NCBI RefSeq assembly: GCF_009861505.1
Contig: NZ_WTFT01000015.1
Location: 1-58,010, forward strand
Direction: 5' to 3'
Length of the DNA: 58,010 bases
Source of the DNA: Pseudomonas izuensis
GTDB taxonomy: Bacteria > Pseudomonadota > Gammaproteobacteria > Pseudomonadales > Pseudomonadaceae
Shown: positions 44,774 to 52,956 of the stretch, one piece after another
Layout of the letters: every line of letters begins with the position of its first letter
Position numbering within the stretch: position 1 is the first letter of the stretch
Translations under genes and position numbers: made by a program
Notes under the pieces: generated by a model
What the model was told of the DNA's origin: nothing
Databases searched by the model: none
The model's input: only the letters and a program-made list of their open reading frames with translations

Positions 44774-46456
44774 ATGCGCATGAGCCTGAAGGCCAAAGTC
44801 CTGTCCCTTGCCGTCCTCCCGGTGTTGCTCTTCGCGCTGGTCATCAGCCTGACTACTTTGTTCATCCTCCAGGGCCAGGCCCGTCACGAAGTCGAGCAAA
44901 CCCGCGAGCGCCTGCTCAGCGATGCCAAGGCCACCCTGCAAAGCTATGTGGCCGTGGCCATGACCACCATCAAGCCGCTGTACGACGCCGCCGCCCAGGG
45001 CGATAACACAGCGCGGGCCCAGGCGATCAAGCTGATGTCGAACATCAAGTACGGCAAGGAAGGCTACTTCTTCGGCTACGACTCCGAGACCGTGCGCCTG
45101 TTCAAGGCCAACGACCCTGACGGCGTGGGCAAGAGCTTCAAGGACAATCGCGACCCGAACGGCGTCTACGTCAACCGCGACCTGGTGAAAGTCGCCAAGG
45201 ACGGGAGCCATTACCTGCAATACAGCTCGCCGCTACCGGGCAACGCACAAGTGTTGGTGCCGAAACTCGGCTACACCGAATACCTGCCGAAGTGGGACAT
45301 GGCGGTCGGTACCTCGGTCAACCTCGACGGCATCGAGGCGCAAGTGGCTGCGGTCGAGGCTCAGGTTCAGGAGCGCATGCAAGGCGTGGTGCTGAGCATC
45401 GTCGGTGTGGCGGTGGTGGTGCTGTTGTTGATCGCTGCGGCCGGGATGCTGCTGGCCAATACCATTTTGCGTCCGCTGAACCTGATGAAAGCCAACCTCG
45501 ACGACATCGCGGCGGGCGAGGGCGACCTGACCCGGCGCCTGACCATCACCAGTCAGGATGAACTGGGTGAGCTGGCCGGTTCGTTCAACCGTTTCGTCGA
45601 CAAAATTCACGGCCTGGTACGTCAGATCACCGAAATGACCTCGCAACTGACCGGGCTGGTGACTCAGGTGTCCGACCAGGCTCACCGCTCGGACCAGGCC
45701 ATGGAGCGCCAGCGTCACGAAACCGATCAGGTCGCCACGGCGATCAATGAAATGTCGGCCGCGGCCCAGGAAGTGGCCAAGAGCGCGCAGAACGCCGCGG
45801 TGGCCGCGCAGCAGACCGATCAAGAAGGCCAGGCCGCCAAGCGCGTGGTGGCCGGTAGTATCGTGAAGATTCATGCACTGGTGGATGACATTCGCAGCAG
45901 TGGCGTGTCCCTCGACAGCCTGCAAAAGGACGTGTCATCGATTGTCAGCGTGCTCGGGGTCATTCGCTCGATTGCCGAACAGACCAATCTGCTGGCGCTC
46001 AACGCGGCGATCGAAGCGGCCCGCGCCGGTGAAGCCGGACGCGGTTTTGCGGTGGTGGCCGATGAAGTGCGGGCACTGGCCAGTCGCACGCAAATCAGCA
46101 CCCAGGAAATCCAGGGCATGATCGACCGTTTGCAGGCCGGCACCCAGTCGGCGGTGGAAGCCATGCGTCGATCCAGTGAGGCCGGTGACGGCACTTCGGC
46201 CCAGGCCAACGAAGCCGGCGCGTCCCTCGACACCATGGCGCAACTGATCGCCACCATCAATTCGATGAACGCGCAAATCGCCAGTGCCGCCGAAGAGCAG
46301 ACCGCCGTGGCCGAAGAGATCAACCGCAGCGTGCATCAGATTGCGGTGGCGGTGGATAACGTGGCTGGTGAGACTCAGCTGGGTGCGCAGACATCACGCA
46401 GTCTGGCGGAGCTGGGGCAGCGCCTGGGCGGCCTGGTCGGGCAATTCCGCATCTGA
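44774..46456 (+). CDS. Methyl-accepting chemotaxis protein, single-Cache sensor
   Basis: 560 residues from ATG at 44774. Membrane segment 1 about 12-33; the periplasmic domain of about 155 residues contains YGKEGYFFGYDSE and PKLGYTEYLPKWDMAVGTSVNLD, the marks of an sCache_2 domain. Such sensors in Pseudomonas (for example McpP) detect short-chain carboxylates such as acetate, pyruvate and propionate, so a C2-C3 acid is a reasonable guess. Membrane segment 2 about 205-228, then HAMP and the signalling tip EQTNLLALNAAIEAARAGE. A longer N-terminus from 44714 has no support. Confidence 0.92.
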   Translation: MRMSLKAKVLSLAVLPVLLFALVISLTTLFILQGQARHEVEQTRERLLSDAKATLQSYVAVAMTTIKPLYDAAAQGDNTARAQAIKLMSNIKYGKEGYFFGYDSETVRLFKANDPDGVGKSFKDNRDPNGVYVNRDLVKVAKDGSHYLQYSSPLPGNAQVLVPKLGYTEYLPKWDMAVGTSVNLDGIEAQVAAVEAQVQERMQGVVLSIVGVAVVVLLLIAAAGMLLANTILRPLNLMKANLDDIAAGEGDLTRRLTITSQDELGELAGSFNRFVDKIHGLVRQITEMTSQLTGLVTQVSDQAHRSDQAMERQRHETDQVATAINEMSAAAQEVAKSAQNAAVAAQQTDQEGQAAKRVVAGSIVKIHALVDDIRSSGVSLDSLQKDVSSIVSVLGVIRSIAEQTNLLALNAAIEAARAGEAGRGFAVVADEVRALASRTQISTQEIQGMIDRLQAGTQSAVEAMRRSSEAGDGTSAQANEAGASLDTMAQLIATINSMNAQIASAAEEQTAVAEEINRSVHQIAVAVDNVAGETQLGAQTSRSLAELGQRLGGLVGQFRI

Positions 46457-46467
46457 CACACCCCACT

Positions 46468-46554
46468 TGCCGGCGAAGGCGTCCGCATGGGCGATGCACG
46501 TCTGGAGGTCGCCTTCGCTGCGGTGCGGCGGTCCGACAAGCCAGCTCCCACAAG
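46468..46554. repeat. Second-type REP doublet (GCCGGCGAAGG arms), decayed
   Basis: CTTGCCGGCGAAGGCGTCCG on the left; TCGCCTTCGCTGC and GACAAGCCAGCTCCCACA on the right. It belongs to a different REP class from the rest and is mosaic. Confidence 0.65.
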
Positions 46555-46592
46555 GGCCGGGGATGAATGAATAATTTGCGCCTGACACAATA

Positions 46593-46679
46593 CCTGTAGG
46601 AGCCGGCTTGCCGGCGAAGGCGACTTTATTGGCGATGCAAGTTTCAAGACCGCCTTCGCTGGCGAGCCAGCTCCTACAC
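46593..46679. repeat. Second-type REP doublet (GCCGGCGAAGG arms)
   Basis: CCTGTAGGAGCCGGCTTGCC, GGCGAAGG, then the inverted CCTTCGCTGGCGAGCCAGCTCCTACA. Tandem neighbour of the previous one. Both lie in the 277-bp gap between the chemoreceptor and the metallothionein, which holds nothing else visible. Confidence 0.75.
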
Positions 46680-46733
46680 TGGTAAGACGGGGTGTTTTTG
46701 TTCAGCCCGACCACTGCATAAGGAGTCAGCGTC

Positions 46734-46895
46734 ATGACCGATGACCGTAAGTGTGACTGCCCTAAATGTAACTGCAAGCTTGGTGAGCATCCGATCGTGC
46801 GTCACGGCAAGCACTTTTGCTGTGAAGCCTGCGCCAAGCACCATGAGCATGGTGAAGAGTGTGCCAATCAAGGTTGCAAGTGCGCTCATGGCTGA
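46734..46895 (+). CDS. Bacterial metallothionein
   Basis: 53-residue cytoplasmic metal-binding protein of the SmtA/PmtA family, which sequesters zinc, cadmium or copper. Ten cysteines: KCDCPKCNCKLG (positions 7, 9, 12, 14), FCCEACAKHHEHG (29, 30, 33) and CANQGCKCAHG (43, 48, 50), with several histidines (19, 24, 27, 36, 37, 39). AAGGAG sits 8 bases before the ATG, an excellent ribosome site. Too short for many ORF callers. A strong terminator follows at 46914. Confidence 0.93.
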   Translation: MTDDRKCDCPKCNCKLGEHPIVRHGKHFCCEACAKHHEHGEECANQGCKCAHG

Positions 46896-46913
46896 CAGCT
46901 ATCACGCATTGAA

Positions 46914-46945
46914 AAGCGGAGCCCGTTCGGGCTCCGCTTTTTTTA
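46914..46945 (+). terminator. Rho-independent terminator after metallothionein
   Basis: AAGCGGAGCCC-GTTC-GGGCTCCGCTT followed by TTTTT; flanking A and T runs would let it serve the converging small gene as well. Confidence 0.92.
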
Positions 46946-46967
46946 AAGGCGACAGGCTGTAAAGGCA

Positions 46968-47195
46968 TCAGCTCGCCGGTCGCCATTTGACGTTTTCCAC
47001 GCCGAACTTCTCTGCCATCGGCTTGCTGGTCTTTTGCACTTTTTCCCGGCCAAATCGCGGGATCCGGCCCACCCCCGCGTCGCAACTCGCCCAATGCCAG
47101 GCTTCGGCGTTGTCCATTTTTTCCAGACGAATGATGAACGATTTGGGGACGCCATGAAGGGTGTACTCGATGACGAAGAGTTTTGCGTTGTTCAT
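46968..47195 (-). CDS. Small hypothetical protein, DUF6555-like
   Basis: 75 residues, start MNNAKLFVIEYTLHGVPKSF. It resembles the short Pseudomonas proteins grouped as DUF6555, which are stress- or phage-related in annotation only. GGAGG lies 12-16 bases upstream of the ATG. Aromatic and basic residues (AEAWHWASCD; VKWRPAS) but no membrane segment or known motif. Convergent with the metallothionein. Confidence 0.72.
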   Translation of the reverse strand: MNNAKLFVIEYTLHGVPKSFIIRLEKMDNAEAWHWASCDAGVGRIPRFGREKVQKTSKPMAEKFGVENVKWRPAS

Positions 47196-47342
47196 ATGGC
47201 CCGTATTCCTCCCTGTGGTACATAAACGGATCGCGGGTCAGACGGAAAATTCAGTCAAATTGTCAGACGGTTGTGCTCCTGGCGGCCTGTCCGGGGTCTG
47301 GTTAACATAAAGCCTTCCCTCCAAAGCTAATGATCATAGCCC

Positions 47343-48128
47343 ATGGCCCTTGCCGCCCCGCCGGATCTGAGTGACACCGATGTGCCCGTGCAACCGCTGG
47401 CGCGTACCTATCCGCGCGGGCTGTTCATCGAGCCGCATGAGCACGTCTGGGGGCAGTTGCTGTACGCGATGAGCGGGGTTATGTGGGTCGAGACACCCCA
47501 TGAGGCGCTGGTGGTACCGCCGCAACGGGCGGTGTGGCTGCCGCCGGGGGTGCCCCACGGGATTCGCGTGGTGACGGACCTGCAAATGCGCAACATCTAC
47601 CTGCGACCGTCCCTGGCGGCAACGCTTGATGACAGCGTGCAGGTGATTGAAGTCGGCGGGCTGCTGCGGGAGTTGATCGTCGGCCTGGTGGAGCAGGGCG
47701 ACCACGGTGCCCCCGAGTATTACGACGCGTTGGTAGGGCTGGCATTGCTGGAGCTCAAGCGGGCCCGGCGCTCGCTGATGAAAATCCCTTTGCCGGACGA
47801 TTCCGACCGGCGGCTGATGAACCTGTGCCAGGCGGTCATGGCCCAGCCTTCCCTGGACATTCCTTTCGAACAGCATGCCGAAACCGCTGGTGCCAGCGTG
47901 CGTACCCTGGCACGACTGTTCAAGGATGGCCTGGGCATGGGCTTTGCCGAGTGGCGGCGCCAGGTGCAACTGGCGACGGCGGCGGCAGAGTTGATCCAGG
48001 GCGTACCGGTTAGTGCGATTGCCCGGGAACTGGGCTATTCCCCCAGCAGCTTCAGCGACATGTTCCGTCGGGAACTGGGTGTCGCGCCTTCGCAGTTTTG
48101 TGCAAGCCAATCCCACGTTCAACCCTAA
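47343..48128 (+). CDS. AraC-family regulator with cupin domain
   Basis: 261 residues. The N-terminal AraC-type cupin contains EPHEHVWGQLLYAMSGV (about 31-47) and PPQRAVWLPPGVPHGI (about 59-74). The C-terminal double helix-turn-helix (about 165-255) has HAETAGASVRTLARLFKDGLGMGF and IARELGYSPSSFSDMFRRELG, both broken here from longer conserved runs. The layout is that of NimR/YeaM-type regulators, which usually control a neighbouring efflux gene; no such gene is adjacent. The ribosome site is weak. Confidence 0.88.
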   Translation: MALAAPPDLSDTDVPVQPLARTYPRGLFIEPHEHVWGQLLYAMSGVMWVETPHEALVVPPQRAVWLPPGVPHGIRVVTDLQMRNIYLRPSLAATLDDSVQVIEVGGLLRELIVGLVEQGDHGAPEYYDALVGLALLELKRARRSLMKIPLPDDSDRRLMNLCQAVMAQPSLDIPFEQHAETAGASVRTLARLFKDGLGMGFAEWRRQVQLATAAAELIQGVPVSAIARELGYSPSSFSDMFRRELGVAPSQFCASQSHVQP

Positions 48129-48143
48129 CGAAAACCTGCCCCC

Positions 48144-48244
48144 CGTAGGAGCGAGCTTGCTCGCGATGAACTCAATCACGGCGCGTTTATTCAGAAAGCA
48201 CGCGTTATCGTTAACGACCATCGCGAGCAAGCTCGCTCCTACAG
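48144..48244. repeat. REP doublet, GAGCTTGCTC arms
   Basis: CGTAGGAGCGAGCTTGCTCG and inverted partner; the arm reads GAGCTTGCTC, midway between the AAGCTT and GAGCCT subtypes. Its centre CGTTATCGTTAACGACCATC resembles that at 53680. Confidence 0.82.
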
Positions 48245-48341
48245 AATCGTGTTTTGGCCGAAATTCAGAAGCACTTGGCAGATGCTCGAGGTCACCCCGC
48301 TCTAGACTTCAGGCATACCTCAATTGCCCGCGGAGTCTGCC

Positions 48342-48515
48342 ATGAGCTACTTCATTTCCCTGTCGATCGGCCTGGGTGTCGGCCTGATCTACGGCGCCCT
48401 GGATTTTCGTTCCCCCGCACCGCCAGCCATCGCCCTGGTAGGCCTGTTGGGCATGCTGGCCGGTGAAAAGCTCTGGCCGATGGGCCGTCAGTTGGTTGCT
48501 GGCTGGATCTCCTGA
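48342..48515 (+). CDS. XapX-domain small membrane protein
   Basis: 57 residues, two short hydrophobic segments (about 4-20 and 29-43). RSPAPPAIALVGLLGMLAGE matches the XapX (DUF1427) signature. Start MSYFISLSIG with GGAG 8 bases upstream. Function unknown; members are often small partners of hydrolases or oxidoreductases. 28 bp before the oxidoreductase gene, likely same transcript. Confidence 0.85.
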   Translation: MSYFISLSIGLGVGLIYGALDFRSPAPPAIALVGLLGMLAGEKLWPMGRQLVAGWIS

Positions 48516-48543
48516 ATCCCTTTATTTACTGGATGGAAACCCC

Positions 48544-49500
48544 ATGAAAGCTTTGCAATTCGACAAAACCGGCGATCTCGCGGCCTTGCGCTACGTCGAG
48601 GTGGCCACCCCCGTGCCCGGTGCCGATGAAGTACTGGTCGAAATCAAGGCCGCCGGACTCAACCCCAGCGATGTGAAGAACGTCCTGGGACGTTTTCCCT
48701 ACACCACGTTGCCAAGGATTCCCGGTCGTGATTTCGCCGGCATCGTCGTTGAAGGTCCGCAAGCACTGATCGGCCAGCCGGTCTGGGGCACGGGGCGTGA
48801 ATTGGGCTTTTTCGCCGATGGTTCCCATGCGCAGTTCGTCAAACTGCCGGCCAAGGGCGTTGCGCTCAAGCCCAGTCATCTGAGTTTTGCCCAGGCCGCC
48901 AGCCTTGGCGTGCCCTACACCACGGCGTGGGATGCGCTGGAGCGCAGCCTGGTGACAGCTGAAACCCGTTTGCTGGTGATCGGCGGCGGGGCGGTCGGCA
49001 GTGCCGCGCTGGCATTGGCGAAAGTGCGCGGTGCCCAGGTGCTGGCGGCGGCGCGACGGCCGGAGCAGGTCAAGGATTTGCAGGCCCAGGGTTACCGGAC
49101 GCTGCAACTGGACAAGCCCGAGGACCTGGGGGCGCAGGTGAATGCGGTGTTCACCGGTGGCGCTGACGTGATTTTCGACACCACGGGCTTCTGGCTGCCA
49201 GCGTCCGTCGCGGCCTTGGCCACCTTCGGCCGCATCGCGATCATCGCCGCACCGGTGGATGGCATGGTGCAGTTGCCGGCACTGGCGCTGTATCGCAAGG
49301 GCGGCTCGGTGGTAGGGATCAACTCCCTGCTGTACGGCGTACAGGCCTGCGCGGCGATGCTCGATCAGTTCGGCCAATTCTTCGATCAGGACCTGTTGCC
49401 ATTGCCCCAGGGGCTGTTCGAATCACCGTTGGCCGAAGGGTTGGCGCGTTATGCAGAGGTGAATCAGGGCAGTGGTGACAAGGTGATTCTGTTGCCATAA
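48544..49500 (+). CDS. Quinone oxidoreductase-like MDR protein
   Basis: Zinc-free medium-chain dehydrogenase/reductase. 318 residues from ATG at 48544. GroES-like domain (about 1-120: GLNPSDVKNVLGRFPYTTLP), then NAD(P)-binding GGGAVGSAALALAK (about 144-157). It lacks the structural-zinc cysteine cluster of alcohol dehydrogenases, so it belongs with NADPH:quinone or enone reductases. Substrate not determinable. Probably cotranscribed with the XapX gene. Confidence 0.86.
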   Translation: MKALQFDKTGDLAALRYVEVATPVPGADEVLVEIKAAGLNPSDVKNVLGRFPYTTLPRIPGRDFAGIVVEGPQALIGQPVWGTGRELGFFADGSHAQFVKLPAKGVALKPSHLSFAQAASLGVPYTTAWDALERSLVTAETRLLVIGGGAVGSAALALAKVRGAQVLAAARRPEQVKDLQAQGYRTLQLDKPEDLGAQVNAVFTGGADVIFDTTGFWLPASVAALATFGRIAIIAAPVDGMVQLPALALYRKGGSVVGINSLLYGVQACAAMLDQFGQFFDQDLLPLPQGLFESPLAEGLARYAEVNQGSGDKVILLP

Positions 49501-49509
49501 CCCCTCTCA

Positions 49510-49600
49510 CTGTGGGAGCGGGCTTGCTCGCGAAGGCTATTTATCCGTCACATTGATGCTGAATGTGCCGACGCTTTCGCGAGCAAGCCCGCTCCCACAA
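49510..49600. repeat. REP doublet, GCGGGCTTGCTC arms
   Basis: CTGTGGGAGCGGGCTTGCTC and inverted partner GAGCAAGCCCGCTCCCACA: a GGGC arm variant matched on both sides. Confidence 0.82.
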
Positions 49601-49639
49601 GGCTAGAATCGGCCTCATCGATCCTACGAGGTACCCCCG

Positions 49640-50674
49640 ATGAGCGAACCGATCCGTCTGACCCAGTACAGCCACGGCGCTGGATGCGGTTGCAAGATTT
49701 CCCCCCAGGTACTGGAAGTGATTCTGGCCGGCAGCGGGGCGCAGAATCTGGACCCCAGACTCTGGGTCGGCAATGCCTCGCGTGACGATGCGGCGGTGTA
49801 CGCCATCGATGAAGAGCGCGGCGTGGTGTCGACCACGGACTTTTTCATGCCAATCGTCGACGATCCCTTCGATTTCGGCCGTATCGCCGCCACCAATGCC
49901 ATCAGTGATATTTACGCCATGGGGGGTGACCCGTTGATGGCGATTGCGATCCTCGGCTGGCCGGTCAACGTGCTGGCGCCAGAGATTGCCCGGGAAGTGA
50001 TCCGCGGCGGCCGTTCGGTGTGCGACGAGGCAGGCATCCCTTTGGCTGGCGGGCATTCCATCGATGCGCCGGAACCCATCTTCGGCCTGGCCGTCACTGG
50101 CCTGGTGGAAAAACGCCACATGAAGCGCAACGACACCGCCACCGCCGGCTGCCTGCTTTACCTGACCAAACCGTTGGGCATCGGCATCCTCACCACCGCC
50201 GAGAAAAAGGGCAAGTTGCGCAACGCCGACATTGGCCTGGCCCGTGACTGGATGTGCACCCTGAACAAACCCGGCAGCCGCTTTGGCAAGCTCGATGGCG
50301 TGACGGCGATGACCGACGTCACCGGTTTCGGGCTGCTCGGGCATCTGGTGGAAATGGCGGACGGCAGCAACCTGACTGCTCGCATCCAATATGACCGGGT
50401 GCCGCGTCTGCCGGGGGTCGAGTATTACCTCGAACAGGGCTGCATTCCCGGCGGGACGCTGCGTAATTACGACAGCTACGCCAGCAAGCTCGGACGCTTG
50501 CAGGAACTGCATAAACGCTTGCTGTGCGACCCGCAGACCAGTGGTGGGCTGCTGATCGCCGTCACCCCGGACAGCAACGAGCAGTTCCTGGAGATAGCTG
50601 CCGGGCTGGGCCTGGACCTGGCACCGATTGGTGAACTGATCGAGCGACAGACACACGCGGTCGAGGTGTCCTGA
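49640..50674 (+). CDS. selD: Selenophosphate synthase SelD
   Basis: Makes selenophosphate from selenide and ATP. 344 residues. The N-terminal active-site motif GAGCGCKISP carries Cys16 and Cys18 (cysteine, not selenocysteine) and the essential Lys. Metal and nucleotide motifs: STTDFFMPIVDDPFDFGRIAA in part, then DVTGFGLLGHL and DPQTSGGLL. The stop overlaps the selU start by one base (TGATG). No selA, selB or selC is visible, so here the selenium donor is tied to tRNA modification. Confidence 0.96.
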   Translation: MSEPIRLTQYSHGAGCGCKISPQVLEVILAGSGAQNLDPRLWVGNASRDDAAVYAIDEERGVVSTTDFFMPIVDDPFDFGRIAATNAISDIYAMGGDPLMAIAILGWPVNVLAPEIAREVIRGGRSVCDEAGIPLAGGHSIDAPEPIFGLAVTGLVEKRHMKRNDTATAGCLLYLTKPLGIGILTTAEKKGKLRNADIGLARDWMCTLNKPGSRFGKLDGVTAMTDVTGFGLLGHLVEMADGSNLTARIQYDRVPRLPGVEYYLEQGCIPGGTLRNYDSYASKLGRLQELHKRLLCDPQTSGGLLIAVTPDSNEQFLEIAAGLGLDLAPIGELIERQTHAVEVS

Positions 50675-51777
50675 TGGCTGTCGACAGCACCGATTACCGC
50701 GATATCTTCCTCAACGACCGGCCGATGATGGATGTCCGCGCGCCGGTCGAGTTTGCCAAGGGCGCGTTCCCCGGTGTGGTCAACCTGCCGCTGATGAACG
50801 ATCACGAGCGGCAACGGGTCGGCACCTGCTATAAGCAACAGGGTCAGCACGCCGCCATTGACCTGGGCCATCAACTGGTGTCCGGCGCGGTCAAGGCCGA
50901 GCGCATCCAGGCCTGGGCGGACTTCGCCCGGGCGCATCCCGATGGGTATTTGTATTGTTTTCGCGGCGGACTGCGCTCGCAGATCGTCCAGCAGTGGCTC
51001 AAGGACGAGGCCGGTATCGACTATCCGCGGGTGGCTGGCGGCTACAAGGCCATGCGCAATTTCCTGTTGAATACGGTCGATCAGGCCGTTGCCCAGTGCG
51101 ATTTCGTGCTGCTGGGCGGTATGACCGGCACCGGCAAAACCGAAGTGCTGACGCAATTGAACAACGGGCTGGACCTTGAAGGTCACGCCAATCATCGCGG
51201 TTCCAGTTTCGGTAAACGCGCCACGGGCCAGCCGACCAATATCGACTTTGAGAATCGTATTGCCGTAGACCTGCTGAAAAAGCGCGCCCTTGGCTGTGAG
51301 CAATTCGTGCTGGAAGACGAGAGCCGGGCCATCGGCAGTTGCGCGTTGCCGTTGTCGCTGTATCAGGGGATGCAGCAGTTTCCGATGGTCTGGCTCGAAG
51401 ACAGCCTGCAAGGACGGGTCGAGCGGATCCTGCGTGATTATGTGGTGGACCTGTGTGCCGAGTTCATCCGCGTGCATGGCGATGAAGGTTTCGTGCTGTT
51501 TTCCGAACGCTTGCTGGACAGTCTGAACAATGTGCAGAAACGCCTGGGTGGCGAGCGGCATCGGCGGATGCTGGTGCTGATGGAAGACGCCCTGGCGGAG
51601 CAGGGACGCAGCGGCGCGGTGGATTTGCACCGGGGCTGGATCGAAGGGCTACTGGTTGAGTATTACGACCCGATGTATGCGTTTCAGCGCGAGAAAAAGG
51701 GCGCGCGGATCGAGTTTGCCGGGGAGCGGGGGGCGGTGCTGGCGTATCTGCGGGAGCGGGGCAGTCTGCGAAATTGA
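50674..51777 (+). CDS. selU: tRNA 2-selenouridine synthase SelU
   Basis: Replaces sulfur by selenium at the wobble 2-thiouridine of certain tRNAs through a geranylated intermediate (also called MnmH or YbbB). 367 residues. An N-terminal rhodanese domain has the catalytic cysteine in YCFRGGLRSQ (about residue 96). A P-loop GGMTGTGKTEV (about 148-158) opens the C-terminal ATP/GTPase-like domain. Coupled to selD by a one-base overlap, the usual pairing in Pseudomonas. Confidence 0.96.
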   Translation: MAVDSTDYRDIFLNDRPMMDVRAPVEFAKGAFPGVVNLPLMNDHERQRVGTCYKQQGQHAAIDLGHQLVSGAVKAERIQAWADFARAHPDGYLYCFRGGLRSQIVQQWLKDEAGIDYPRVAGGYKAMRNFLLNTVDQAVAQCDFVLLGGMTGTGKTEVLTQLNNGLDLEGHANHRGSSFGKRATGQPTNIDFENRIAVDLLKKRALGCEQFVLEDESRAIGSCALPLSLYQGMQQFPMVWLEDSLQGRVERILRDYVVDLCAEFIRVHGDEGFVLFSERLLDSLNNVQKRLGGERHRRMLVLMEDALAEQGRSGAVDLHRGWIEGLLVEYYDPMYAFQREKKGARIEFAGERGAVLAYLRERGSLRN

Positions 51778-51795
51778 GGGTGGGTTTACCGGCCC

Positions 51796-51890
51796 CTTCG
51801 CGAGCAGGTCGAATCGTCGTACCGTCGCTCCCACATTGAATCTGTGTGCACCTTAACCCCCCTGTAGGAGCGAGCCTGCTCGCGAAGAGG
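51796..51890. repeat. REP pair, tail-out, with 16-base insertion in one arm
   Basis: The first arm reads TTCGCGAGCAGG, then TCGAATCGTCGTACCG (51809-51824), then TCGCTCCCACA; a plain arm has a single C there. The second arm is a plain CCTGTAGGAGCGAGCCTGCT. Converging 3' ends of selU and the phosphatase-fold gene. Confidence 0.75.
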
Positions 51891-51911
51891 CCCGATCAGG
51901 CCCTGCACGAC

Positions 51912-52586
51912 TCAAATCGGGCAAGTCTGCGGCCCGTTATCCAGCCCTTGCTTGTAGCTGTGGCTTTGCAGGCTGGCCTTGCCGTTATGCCAGGTCAGGG
52001 TCAGCACATACAGCGAATCGTAATCACTGGATTCCCAATCCTCGGTGATGGTCTGCTTCTCACCGACGGCTTCCCCGGCGACCTTGTTGATCAGCTCCGG
52101 CAGGTAACCGTGGGACCAGGCGGTGTAGATCACCGAGTTGTGATACTTGTCATGCAGCAGTTCCTCGGCCAGGTCGCTGGTGTCGTTGGCCGAAAAATTG
52201 ATATTCACCGGTAAGCCGAGCTTGATCGCACTGGGGCTGATGGTCATCAACGGGCGGATGTAGCTGTAGGAATTGTTTAGCTCGCCTTCCTCTACATTGC
52301 GTGTCGGGTTGGCGGCAAACACATAGTCGGCCTTGCCGAATTTTTCCGGCAGCAGGGTCGCCAGGTCGATGGCGCGGTTCAGGCCCTGGCAATTGAGCTG
52401 GCCCAGGCCGCCGGCAGGCTTTTCAGCGTGGCGCAGGAACACCAGCGTCTGCGTGCCGTCCGCCGGTTGAGCACGGCTTTCGCGGGCCTCCAGCAACATG
52501 AACAACGCACCCGCCGCCAGGAGGGCGGGCAGGAATATAAAGGCGCGGTGTTTGAAGCGATTGGCGAGTTTCAGAAAGTTCGTCAT
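51912..52586 (-). CDS. Histidine-phosphatase-fold (phosphoglycerate mutase-like) protein
   Basis: 224 residues with one N-terminal membrane anchor (AFIFLPALLAAGALFML, about 15-31), so the domain faces the periplasm. The family motif appears as FLRHAEKP (about 50-57), and a later histidine in AWSHGYLPE (about 158) is placed like the second catalytic histidine. Typical members have RHGE or RHAE; the substrate is unknown. Confidence 0.82.
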   Translation of the reverse strand: MTNFLKLANRFKHRAFIFLPALLAAGALFMLLEARESRAQPADGTQTLVFLRHAEKPAGGLGQLNCQGLNRAIDLATLLPEKFGKADYVFAANPTRNVEEGELNNSYSYIRPLMTISPSAIKLGLPVNINFSANDTSDLAEELLHDKYHNSVIYTAWSHGYLPELINKVAGEAVGEKQTITEDWESSDYDSLYVLTLTWHNGKASLQSHSYKQGLDNGPQTCPI

Positions 52587-52956
52587 CGAAAATGGGTTCT
52601 TCAGCGTATTGGGTGAAGGCTGATAATCCTTTATACCTCGAATTTCCTGCGTCGGGTGTTTTCCCCGTCGTTTAAACCAGTCCGTTTATAACGGGCAGTG
52701 CTCAGAGTTCACTGAAGCCCATTTGGTTCGATTCCGGCCACGGGGCGCAGCAATGTACCGGTAACCTTAAACAGGTGAGTGTAAAGGTTATCGACAGGAT
52801 GTTGCGAAATTGTGGACACAATACACTGTCTGGTGCATCAGAGTGCTGTGATCTCCTTTGATCTTGACCATCAACGGTATTGATGGCGCCACGCGTCACA
52901 CCCTGCATCATCTGCATTATGATCGACATTCTCAATTTTCCCGTGGACCCATCCCC
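52587..52956. other. Divergent gap between phosphatase-fold gene and GST gene
   Basis: 370 bp with one clear palindrome at 52809-52822 and otherwise nothing I can name. An open frame runs from 52858 into the GST gene but its first 33 codons have no family support. Confidence 0.6.
52809..52822. promoter_or_regulatory. Perfect 14-bp operator-like palindrome
   Basis: ATTGTG-GA-CACAAT, 135 bp before the GST start. The TTGT...ACAA form is common for GntR- and TetR-type operators; no such regulator gene is adjacent. Confidence 0.4.

Noticed and set aside
52858..52956. N-terminal extension of the GST
   Set aside because: These codons do not align with GST N-termini; the YfcG-like domain begins at 52957.
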